7,890 nucleotides of DNA, from the NCBI GenBank assembly GCA_026984595.1, contig JALSRW010000550.1, positions 1 through 7,890 of the forward strand. Direction: 5' to 3'. Below, piece by piece: positions 1-6,192 of the stretch (its first letter is position 1; each line of letters opens with the position of its first letter). This stretch comes from Alphaproteobacteria bacterium. GTDB taxonomy: Bacteria > Pseudomonadota > Alphaproteobacteria > Geminicoccales > Geminicoccaceae. Below the pieces are notes generated by a model. The model saw only the letters and a program-made list of their open reading frames with translations, did not search any database and had not been told where the DNA came from. The position numbers were made by a program, and so were the translations under genes.

Positions 1-140
1 CCGCGGCCCGCTTTCGGGATGTGCCCAACCTGCTGCTGACCCCGCACATCGCCGGAGTGACCGTGGAGAGCAACCGGCGGGTGTCGCGGGTGACGGCCGA
101 AAACGTGCGGTGGCTGCTCACCAGCACAGACGACGAATGA
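1..140 (+). CDS. D-isomer-specific 2-hydroxyacid dehydrogenase, C-terminal fragment (5' end outside the window)
   Basis: Only the last 45 codons are present, read in the frame starting at nt 3 and ending with TGA at 138-140. The fragment contains LLLTPHIAGVTVESNRR, the signature end of the NAD-binding domain in D-2-hydroxyacid dehydrogenases (glyoxylate/hydroxypyruvate reductase, phosphoglycerate dehydrogenase and relatives). The His of TPHIAG (codon 45-47) is the family's conserved catalytic acid/base. The remaining residues fit the C-terminal helix that packs back on the catalytic domain. Such enzymes reversibly reduce 2-keto acids to D-2-hydroxy acids with NAD(P)H in the cytoplasm; the substrate cannot be told from this piece. 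There is no ACT domain after the catalytic domain, which argues against the long form of phosphoglycerate dehydrogenase. Its last 23 nt overlap the 3' end of the convergent HAD gene. Family assignment is firm; the specific enzyme is unknown. Confidence 0.88.
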   Translation, partial: AARFRDVPNLLLTPHIAGVTVESNRRVSRVTAENVRWLLTSTDDE

Positions 141-993
141 CGAAATCGGGGAGCACAGCGTAGCTCGCCGCCAGTTCCCGGACCCGCTCCCGGAGCTCCG
201 TATCCGAAAGATCCACCGGCAGCTCCCCGCGATGCACGCCCGAAGCGACGAAGCAGCAGGGCAGGCCGGCATTGCGGGCGCCCTTCACGTCGTGGGCCAG
301 GGAATCGCCGACCGCCAGGATGCGTTCCTTCGGGATGCCGCCAAGGAGTTCGAGGCAGGCCCGATAGATGTGGGGACTGGGCTTGCCGATATAGGTGACC
401 ATCCCTCCCAGTTCCTCGTACTTTCGGGCAACGGCGCCCGGCGCCAGGGCCAGTTTTCCGGCCACCGGGGCGACGATGTCGGGATTGGAGCAGATCGCCG
501 GAATCTTCCGCTCCGCCGCCCTTTCGATCAGCGGCAGATAGTCCTCGAGGGTCTTGTCCGGGCTGTCGACGCCGGTGATCAGCAGGAAATCGGCCTCGGC
601 CACGTCCTCGACCAGTTCCAGATCGAGGCCCTCGACCACCCCCATGTCGCCGAAGCGGGTGAGCAGGAAGCAGCGCCGGCCGAGATCCCGAAACGGCGGC
701 GCGGCGCGGCGCCGGAGCGCCTGCCAGGTGACCTCGCCGGAGGTGACCGAACCGTCGACGAGCCCGGGATCGAGTCCCATTTCGCGAAGCCGTTTGTCGT
801 TGAGGGCGGCCCGCCTGCCCGAGTTGGAAAGCAGCACGATGCGTTTGCCGCGCGCCTTCAGCTCGCGGAAGACCTCGAGTACGCCCGGGAACAGCGCCCG
901 GCCGTCGTGCATCACCCCCCACTGGTCGATGATCCAGCCGTCGAAATCCTCCGCGATCTCCCGCAGGCCGGATATCGGACGCGGCGCGTCCAT
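118..993 (-). CDS. HAD-superfamily class IIA hydrolase (TIGR01459-like)
   Basis: This is a predicted cytoplasmic phosphatase of 291 residues with the four HAD motifs in order. Motif I is IIDQWGVMHDG with nucleophile D23; motif II is LLSNSG with S58; motif III is the Lys of GKPSP, K204; motif IV is GDSLAHD with D230 and D235. The long segment between motifs II and III (about residues 60-200) is the C2-type cap that defines class IIA, the group of NagD and phosphoglycolate phosphatases. The residue two after the nucleophile, normally Asp, is Trp25; from memory, DxWGV is a recurring variant in this subfamily. The substrate is unknown. I chose the ATG at 993 because GGGAG (1004-1000) lies 6 nt upstream; the adjacent in-frame GTG at 996 would be only 3 nt from it. 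The gene diverges from the ferredoxin oxidoreductase and converges on the dehydrogenase, overlapping it by 23 nt. Confidence 0.9.
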   Translation of the reverse strand: MDAPRPISGLREIAEDFDGWIIDQWGVMHDGRALFPGVLEVFRELKARGKRIVLLSNSGRRAALNDKRLREMGLDPGLVDGSVTSGEVTWQALRRRAAPPFRDLGRRCFLLTRFGDMGVVEGLDLELVEDVAEADFLLITGVDSPDKTLEDYLPLIERAAERKIPAICSNPDIVAPVAGKLALAPGAVARKYEELGGMVTYIGKPSPHIYRACLELLGGIPKERILAVGDSLAHDVKGARNAGLPCCFVASGVHRGELPVDLSDTELRERVRELAASYAVLPDFVIRRLCW

Positions 994-1010
994 CACCCAC
1001 TCCCACCCAT
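993..1010 (-). other. possible five-codon leader ORF (MGGSG) coupled to the HAD start
   Basis: On the minus strand an ATG at 1010-1008 opens five codons, M-G-G-S-G, ending in TGA at 995-993. The A of this TGA is the A of the HAD start codon, giving a TGATG stop-start overlap. GGAG at 1020-1017 sits 6 nt before the leader ATG, so initiation there is feasible, and the candidate promoter at 1069-1041 would place the leader within the mRNA. A five-codon frame is easily found by chance and has no homology support, so this is only a candidate translational-coupling leader. Confidence 0.2.
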
Positions 1011-1040
1011 CGTCTGCTCCCGCATTGCCGGGGCGCGCCG

Positions 1041-1069
1041 TTCCTAGGCTAGCGCGGCGACGCTCTCAA
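1041..1069 (-). promoter_or_regulatory. candidate sigma-70-type promoter for the HAD gene
   Basis: Read on the minus strand, TTGAGA (1069-1064, 5 of 6 to TTGACA) is followed after exactly 17 nt by TAGGAA (1046-1041, 3 of 6 to TATAAT). Transcription would start near 1034, about 40 nt before the HAD ATG. The spacing is ideal and the -35 is strong for such G+C-rich DNA, but the -10 is poor. Prediction by eye only. Confidence 0.35.
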
Positions 1070-1088
1070 GCCCGACGCGCCGCGGAGC

Positions 1089-1118
1089 TTGACCTGACAC
1101 CGCGGGCGGGCATCTGCT
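1089..1118 (+). promoter_or_regulatory. candidate sigma-70-type promoter for the ferredoxin oxidoreductase gene
   Basis: TTGACC (1089-1094, 5 of 6 to TTGACA) is followed after 18 nt by TCTGCT (1113-1118, 3 of 6 to TATAAT). Transcription would begin near 1125, leaving a leader of about 30 nt before the GTG at 1155. It lies back-to-back with the HAD promoter candidate; the two -35 boxes are 19 nt apart. The -10 is weak. Confidence 0.3.
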
Positions 1119-1139
1119 AGGGCATTGGCAGGAGAGCTC

Positions 1140-1146
1140 GGGGGAG
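1140..1146 (+). promoter_or_regulatory. ribosome binding site deciding the GTG start of the oxidoreductase
   Basis: GGGGGAG lies 8 nt before the GTG at 1155-1157. The longer reading frame begins at a TTG at 1125 that has no comparable purine-rich site before it, so this site favours the GTG start and a protein ten residues shorter. Confidence 0.6.
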
Positions 1147-1154
1147 CGGGAACG

Positions 1155-4100
1155 GTGCCGGATCTCTTGGAGGTGACGCTCAAGGACAAATACCGCCTCG
1201 AACGGGGCCGGGTGTTCATGACCGGCGTGCAGGCGCTGGTCCGCCTGCCCATCGAACAGCGCCGGCGCGACCTCGCCGCGGGACACAACACGGCGGGCTA
1301 TGTCACCGGCTATCGCGGTTCGCCGCTCGGCGCCTACGACCAGGAGCTGCAGCGCGCCCGCACCCTGCTCGAAGAGCACGAGATCGTCCATCAGCCGGGG
1401 GTCAACGAGGATCTGGCGGCCACCGCCTGTCAGGGTACCCAGCAGGTGGGGCTCTTCGGCGAGAACCGTTTCGATGGCGTGTTCGCCATCTGGTACGCCA
1501 AGGGACCGGGGGTCGACCGCTCCGGCGACGCCATCCGCCACGGCAATCTCTTCGGCACCTCACCCCTGGGCGGGGTACTGATGCTGCTCGGCGACGATCA
1601 CTTGTGCGAGAGCAGCACCACCGCGCATCAATCCGAATATGCCATGGTCGATGCCATGGTGCCGGTGCTCAACCCCTCGGGGGTGGCGGAGATCCTGGAA
1701 TACGGGCTGCTGGGCATCGCCATGTCCCGCTTCTCGGGCGCCTGGGTGGCTCTCAAATGCGTCCACGACACGGTGGAGAGCACCGCCTCGGTACCGGTGG
1801 CCCCGGACCGGCCGCGGATCCGCATTCCCGAAGATGCCACGCTGCCTCCCGACGGGCTGCACATCCGCTGGCCCGATCACGGCATCGGCCCGACCATGGC
1901 GCTGGCCCAGGAAGCCCGCCTCCATACCCGGAAACTGGAGGCGGCGCGCGCCTTCGCCCGGGCCAACGGCATCGACCGCATCCTCGTCGACTGTCCCGAC
2001 CCGCAACTGACCATCGTCACCACCGGCAAATCCTGGATGGATCTCCTGGCGGCGCTCGACCTGCTCGGTCTCGATGCGCAGCGGAGCGCGGCGCTCGGCC
2101 TGCGTATCTACAAGGTGGGCATGACCTTTCCCCTCGAGCCGATCATGCTGGAGCGGGCGCTGGCCGGCTGCGACCGGGTGATGGTGATCGAGGAAAAGCG
2201 GCCGCTGATCGAGGACCAGATCAAGACCCTGCTCTATGGCAGCGAGCACCGGCCGACCATCATCGGCAAGCGCGACGAACACGGCGCTCCGCTGTTTCCC
2301 TCCCACGGGGCGCTCACCATCAACCGCATCGCCCTCGAAGTCGGGCGGCGGCTCGCCGAACGCGGCGCCGGTGGCGCGCTGGGCCGGCGGATCGCGGAGC
2401 TCGAAGCCCTCGAGCGCGAGCATGCGGCCCGTCAGCCGCCGATCAGCCGCCTGCCCTATTTCTGCGCCGGCTGTCCGCACAACCGCTCGACCCGGGTGCC
2501 CGCGGGCTCGCGCGCGGTGGCCGGTATCGGCTGCCATTTCATGGTGCAGTGGATGGACCGCGACACCGCGACCTTCACCCAGATGGGCGGCGAGGGCGCC
2601 TCCTGGCTCGGCCAGGCACCCTTCTCCACCTGCCCGCACGTCTTCCAGAACGTCGGCGACGGTACCTTCTACCATTCGGGGTCGCTGGCGGTGCGGGCGG
2701 CGGTGGCGGCCGGCGCCCGCATGACCTTCAAGATCCTCTACAACGACGCGGTGGCGATGACCGGCGGCCAGAAGATGGAGATCGGCAATCTCACCGTGCC
2801 GCGCATCGCCCGCCTGCTCGAGGCCGAGGGGGTGGCGGAGATCGCGGTGGTCACCGACGAGCCGCAGAAATACCCGATCGGCGTCGATTTCCCGCATGGC
2901 CTGCGTGTCCATCACCGGGACGAGCTCGACGAAGTGCAGCGGCGCCTGCGCGAGGTGCCGGGAGTCACCGCCATCATCTACGACCAGACCTGTGCCGCCG
3001 AGAAACGCCGGCGGCGAAAGCGCGGTCTCTATCCCGATCCGCCCATGCGGGTGTTCATCAACGAGGAGGTCTGCGAGGGTTGCGGCGATTGCGGGCTGCA
3101 GTCGAACTGCGTCGCCATCCTGCCCAGCGAAACCCCGCTGGGGCGCAAACGGCGCATCGACCAGAGCGCCTGCAACAAGGACTTCTCCTGCATCGAGGGC
3201 TTCTGCCCGAGCTTCGTCACCGTCCACGGCGCCAAGCTCAGGAGGCGTGCGGCGGCGGAGCGCGACCTCCCTTTCCCACCGTTGCCCGAGCCGGATCCGC
3301 CGGCCCTCGACGCCCCCTACGGCATCGTCGTGACCGGCATCGGCGGCACCGGGGTGGTGACCATCGCCGCCCTTCTCGGCATGGCCGCCCATCTCGAGGG
3401 CAAGGGGCTGGCCGCACTGGACATGATCGGTCTGGCGCAGAAGGGCGGAGCGGTGGTCTCCTTCCTCAAGATCGCCCGTCGGCAGGAGGAGATCGGCGCC
3501 CCGCGCGTGGCCGTCGGCGGTGCCGATCTGCTGCTCGGCTGCGACATGGTGGTGGCCGCCGGCAGAACCGCCCTGCCGACGGTGGCGAAGGGACGGACCC
3601 GCCTCGTGGTCAACAGCGAAGAGGTGATCACCGGTGATTTCACCCGCGATCCCGAATTCCGCCTGCCGGGCGCGGAACTGCGCGAGAGCCTGACCGCCGC
3701 CGCCGGCGCGGAGGCGGTCGACTTCGTCGAGGCCACCCGTCTCGCACGCGAGCTCCTGGGCGATGCCATCGGCGCCAACCTCTTCCTGGTCGGCTACGCC
3801 TGGCAGAAGGGGCTGCTGCCGCTCTCCGCCGAAGCCATCCTGCGGGCGGTGGAGATCAACGGCGTGGCTGTCGATTTCAACAGGAACGCCTTCACATGGG
3901 GGCGCCGCGCCGCCCACGATCCACGGGCGGTGGAGGCGATCCTCGGCCGACGGTCGCAGGAAGAAGAAGCGCCGCCCCGCGACCTCGATTCCCTGATCGC
4001 CGATCGGGCGAGGCGTCTCGAGGCCTATCAGAACGCGACCTACGCGGAGCGCTACCGCCGCCGCGTCGCCGCCGTCCGCGAGCGCGAGAAGGCGGTGATG

Positions 4101-4640
4101 CCGGGGCGTACCGAGCTCACCGAGGCGGTCGCCCGCAATCTCTACCGGCTGATGGCCTACAAGGACGAATACGAAGTGGCGCGGCTCTACACCGACGGCG
4201 GCTTCGAGCGGCGGCTCGCCGAGCAGTTCGAGAGCTGGGAGTGGCTCGAGTTCCATCTCGCCCCGCCGCTTCTGGCCTCGCGTGATCCGCGCACGGGCCA
4301 TCTCCAGAAGGCCCGCTACGGCCCCTGGATCCTGCGCGCCTTCCGTCTGCTCGCCCGCCTCAAAGGGCTCAGGGGCACCCCCTTCGATCCGTTCGGCTGG
4401 ACCGCCGAGCGGCGGCGCGAACGGGCGCTGATCCGCCAATACGAGGCGATGCTCGAGGAAATCGGCGACCGGCTGGATGCCGAAAACTGGCCGGTGGCCG
4501 TCGAGCTCGCGGGGCTGGCCGAGCGGATCCGCGGCTTCGGCCATGTCAAGGAAGCCGGCATCCGGGCCTACGAGGAACGGAGGGAGGTGCTGCTGTCGCG
4601 GCTGCGCGGGGAGCCCCGGCGCCTGCAGGCGGCGGAATGA
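1155..4640 (+). CDS. indolepyruvate (arylpyruvate) ferredoxin oxidoreductase, fused single-chain form
   Basis: The enzyme oxidatively decarboxylates arylpyruvates with CoA to aryl-acetyl-CoA and CO2, passing electrons to ferredoxin, using thiamine diphosphate and Fe-S clusters. The 1161-residue chain fuses the parts that are separate IorA and IorB subunits in archaea. In order: a TPP-enzyme N-terminal domain (GYRGSPLGAYDQ; GVNED with E85); a TPP-binding domain beginning CAGCPHN (C437, C440), with GDGT at 501-504 and YNDAVAMTGGQ from 529 for Mg-diphosphate; a cysteine-rich segment (C640, C643, C646, C652, then C673, C679, C684); a gamma/IorB-like domain (GIVVTGIGGTG, 723-733; DMIGLAQKGG from 756); and a C-terminal region, about 950-1161, that I match only to an uncharacterised domain usual in these fused proteins. 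Length is normal for the proteobacterial form. The start is GTG 1155, giving MPDLLEVTLKDKY, the usual N-terminus; TTG 1125 is the alternative. Its true 2-oxoacid is inferred from family. Confidence 0.95.
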   Translation: MPDLLEVTLKDKYRLERGRVFMTGVQALVRLPIEQRRRDLAAGHNTAGYVTGYRGSPLGAYDQELQRARTLLEEHEIVHQPGVNEDLAATACQGTQQVGLFGENRFDGVFAIWYAKGPGVDRSGDAIRHGNLFGTSPLGGVLMLLGDDHLCESSTTAHQSEYAMVDAMVPVLNPSGVAEILEYGLLGIAMSRFSGAWVALKCVHDTVESTASVPVAPDRPRIRIPEDATLPPDGLHIRWPDHGIGPTMALAQEARLHTRKLEAARAFARANGIDRILVDCPDPQLTIVTTGKSWMDLLAALDLLGLDAQRSAALGLRIYKVGMTFPLEPIMLERALAGCDRVMVIEEKRPLIEDQIKTLLYGSEHRPTIIGKRDEHGAPLFPSHGALTINRIALEVGRRLAERGAGGALGRRIAELEALEREHAARQPPISRLPYFCAGCPHNRSTRVPAGSRAVAGIGCHFMVQWMDRDTATFTQMGGEGASWLGQAPFSTCPHVFQNVGDGTFYHSGSLAVRAAVAAGARMTFKILYNDAVAMTGGQKMEIGNLTVPRIARLLEAEGVAEIAVVTDEPQKYPIGVDFPHGLRVHHRDELDEVQRRLREVPGVTAIIYDQTCAAEKRRRRKRGLYPDPPMRVFINEEVCEGCGDCGLQSNCVAILPSETPLGRKRRIDQSACNKDFSCIEGFCPSFVTVHGAKLRRRAAAERDLPFPPLPEPDPPALDAPYGIVVTGIGGTGVVTIAALLGMAAHLEGKGLAALDMIGLAQKGGAVVSFLKIARRQEEIGAPRVAVGGADLLLGCDMVVAAGRTALPTVAKGRTRLVVNSEEVITGDFTRDPEFRLPGAELRESLTAAAGAEAVDFVEATRLARELLGDAIGANLFLVGYAWQKGLLPLSAEAILRAVEINGVAVDFNRNAFTWGRRAAHDPRAVEAILGRRSQEEEAPPRDLDSLIADRARRLEAYQNATYAERYRRRVAAVREREKAVMPGRTELTEAVARNLYRLMAYKDEYEVARLYTDGGFERRLAEQFESWEWLEFHLAPPLLASRDPRTGHLQKARYGPWILRAFRLLARLKGLRGTPFDPFGWTAERRRERALIRQYEAMLEEIGDRLDAENWPVAVELAGLAERIRGFGHVKEAGIRAYEERREVLLSRLRGEPRRLQAAE

Positions 4641-4751
4641 TCCTCGCGCTCCGAATGATGTCCTGATCGCCGCATTGCGCCGGCGCGGAACTTTCCCTAA
4701 ACGGGGGCGGGGCCGCTGGATCCGCAAGAAACGAAGGAGTCCGCCCGCGCC
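4641..4751. other. intergenic gap between the oxidoreductase and pntAA
   Basis: These 111 nt contain no gene and no convincing rho-independent terminator, as no stem is followed by a T run. A weak promoter-like pair, TTGCGC (4675-4680), 17 nt, TAAACG (4698-4703), matches only 3 of 6 at each box. AAGGAG at 4734-4739 is the pntAA ribosome binding site, 12 nt before the ATG. The gap is long enough for a promoter, but read-through from upstream is equally possible. Confidence 0.5.
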
Positions 4752-5873
4752 ATGAAGATCGGTGTGCTCAAGGAACGTCGCGAGCCCGAGGATCGGGTCG
4801 CGGCCTCGCCGGACACGGTCAAACGGTATCGCGGTGAAGGTCACGAGGTGCTGGTGGAACGCGATGCCGGCGCCGGCTCGATGATCGCCGACGACGCCTT
4901 CGCCGCCGCCGGGGCCTCGATCCTCGCCGAGCCCGGCGAGGTCTGCGCCGCCGCCGATATTCTGCTCAAGGTACAGCGCCCGCTCGAGGAGGAGATGGAA
5001 CTCCTGCGCCCGGGTCAGGTGCTGGTGGGCATGCTCGATCCCTACATGCACCGGGAACAGGTGGCGGCCTACGCGGAAAAGGGGGTGATCGCCTTCGCCC
5101 TCGAGCTCCTGCCGCGGACCACCCGTGCCCAGGCCATGGACGTGCTCTCGAGCCAGGCCAATCTGGCCGGATACCGGGCCATGCTGGAGGCCATGGAAGC
5201 CTACCGGCGGGTGGTGCCGATGATGATGACCGCCGCCGGCACGGTCACCCCGGCCAAGGTCTTCGTCGTCGGTGCCGGGGTCGCCGGATTGCAGGCCATC
5301 GCCACCGCGCGGCGGATGGGGGCGGTGGTCACCGCCACCGATGTGCGGCCCGCCGCACGCCAGGAAATCGAGAGCCTCGGCGCCAAATTCGTCGGCTTCA
5401 TTCCCGAGGATGCGGCCACGCAAGGCGGCTACGCCCGCCCCCTGACCCCCGAGGAGCAGGCCAAGCAGGCGGAGATCGTGGCCGAACATCTCAAGGGACA
5501 GGACATCGTCGTCACCACCGCCCAGATCCCGGGACGGCAGGCGCCGCGGATCATCACCGCGGCCATGGTCGAGGCCATGAAGCCGGGCTCGGTGCTGCTC
5601 GATCTGGCGGTGGAGAGCGGCGGCAACATCGAGGGCAGCCGTCCCGGCGAAACCGTGGAGACGGGCGGGGTGCGGATCCTCGGCCCGCGCAACATGCCGT
5701 CGCGCGTGGCACCCACGGCGACCATCCTCTATGCCCGCAACCTGCACAACTTCCTGAGGCTGATCGCCGGGAAGGAGGCGGAGAGCGTGACGATCGACCT
5801 CGAGGACGATCTCGTCGAGGGCACCCTGCTGACCCACGAGGGCAAGATCGTGCACCCCAACTTTCAGCGCTGA
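4752..5873 (+). CDS. pntAA: proton-translocating NAD(P)+ transhydrogenase, subunit alpha part 1 (NAD-binding domain I)
   Basis: This soluble 373-residue subunit binds NADH and donates hydride to NADP+ held by domain III of PntB, on the cytoplasmic face of the complex. The N-terminus MKIGVLKER is typical of PntA and alanine dehydrogenases. The segment RTTRAQAMDVLSS carries R122, Q127, D130 and S133, matching by my alignment from memory the R. rubrum 'RQD loop' residues Arg127, Gln132, Asp135 and Ser138. The Rossmann glycine motif GAGVAG is at 174-179, and D197 in TATDVRP should bind the adenine ribose of NAD. The protein ends after domain I (VHPNFQR) with no membrane helices, so this is the split form, unlike the fused E. 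coli PntA. Start ATG 4752 has AAGGAG 12 nt upstream. pntAB follows after 15 nt and pntB after it, forming one operon. All key residues appear intact. Confidence 0.96.
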   Translation: MKIGVLKERREPEDRVAASPDTVKRYRGEGHEVLVERDAGAGSMIADDAFAAAGASILAEPGEVCAAADILLKVQRPLEEEMELLRPGQVLVGMLDPYMHREQVAAYAEKGVIAFALELLPRTTRAQAMDVLSSQANLAGYRAMLEAMEAYRRVVPMMMTAAGTVTPAKVFVVGAGVAGLQAIATARRMGAVVTATDVRPAARQEIESLGAKFVGFIPEDAATQGGYARPLTPEEQAKQAEIVAEHLKGQDIVVTTAQIPGRQAPRIITAAMVEAMKPGSVLLDLAVESGGNIEGSRPGETVETGGVRILGPRNMPSRVAPTATILYARNLHNFLRLIAGKEAESVTIDLEDDLVEGTLLTHEGKIVHPNFQR

Positions 5874-5888
5874 GCCGGAGAAGCAGCC

Positions 5889-6179
5889 ATGGAAACCGTC
5901 GATCCCGGCGTCGTCAATCTGATCATCTTCGTGCTCGCCATCTTCGTCGGCTATTACGTGGTCTGGTCGGTCACCCCGGCCCTGCACACGCCCCTGATGT
6001 CGGTGACCAACGCCATTTCCAGCGTGATCATCGTCGGCGCGCTGATCGCCACCGGTGCCGGGAGCTTCGGCGCCGCCACGCTGTTCGGCTTTCTCGCTGT
6101 GCTGCTGGCGGCCGTGAACATCTTCGGCGGCTTCGCGGTAACCCAGCGCATGCTCGCCATGTTCAAGAAACGCGGTTGA
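5889..6179 (+). CDS. pntAB: proton-translocating NAD(P)+ transhydrogenase, subunit alpha part 2 (membrane domain IIa)
   Basis: A 96-residue integral membrane protein with three predicted helices, roughly residues 8-28, 42-58 and 64-84. Together with the membrane domain of PntB it forms the proton channel of the transhydrogenase in the cytoplasmic membrane. The conserved loop LHTPLMSVTNAIS (32-44) and the C-terminal FGGFAVTQRMLAMFKK (79-94) are signature stretches of the alpha-subunit membrane domain; the basic end fits the positive-inside rule. In E. coli this region is the C-terminus of PntA; here it is a separate gene, as in Rhodospirillum-type organisms. GGAG at 5877-5880 lies 8 nt before the ATG. 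The gene sits 15 nt after pntAA and 13 nt before pntB, so cotranscription is nearly certain. Confidence 0.95.
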   Translation: METVDPGVVNLIIFVLAIFVGYYVVWSVTPALHTPLMSVTNAISSVIIVGALIATGAGSFGAATLFGFLAVLLAAVNIFGGFAVTQRMLAMFKKRG

Positions 6180-6192
6180 GGGGGCGCGGAAG

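Noticed and set aside
232..1047. A plus-strand frame of 271 codons over the HAD gene
   Set aside because: It has no motifs and lies opposite a frame with all four HAD motifs in order.
1604..3637. A plus-strand frame of 677 codons inside the oxidoreductase gene
   Set aside because: The translation is Arg/Gly/Pro/His-rich with no family features, whereas the overlapping frame encodes a fully recognisable enzyme.
4677..4686. Perfect 10-bp palindrome GCGCCGGCGC in the oxidoreductase-pntAA gap
   Set aside because: Short, loop-less and made only of G and C in G+C-rich DNA, with no T run after it; neither a terminator nor a convincing operator.
4675..4703. Promoter-like TTGCGC-N17-TAAACG ahead of pntAA
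   Set aside because: Only 3 of 6 matches at each box; that quality is expected by chance, so it is mentioned in the gap description but not called as a promoter.
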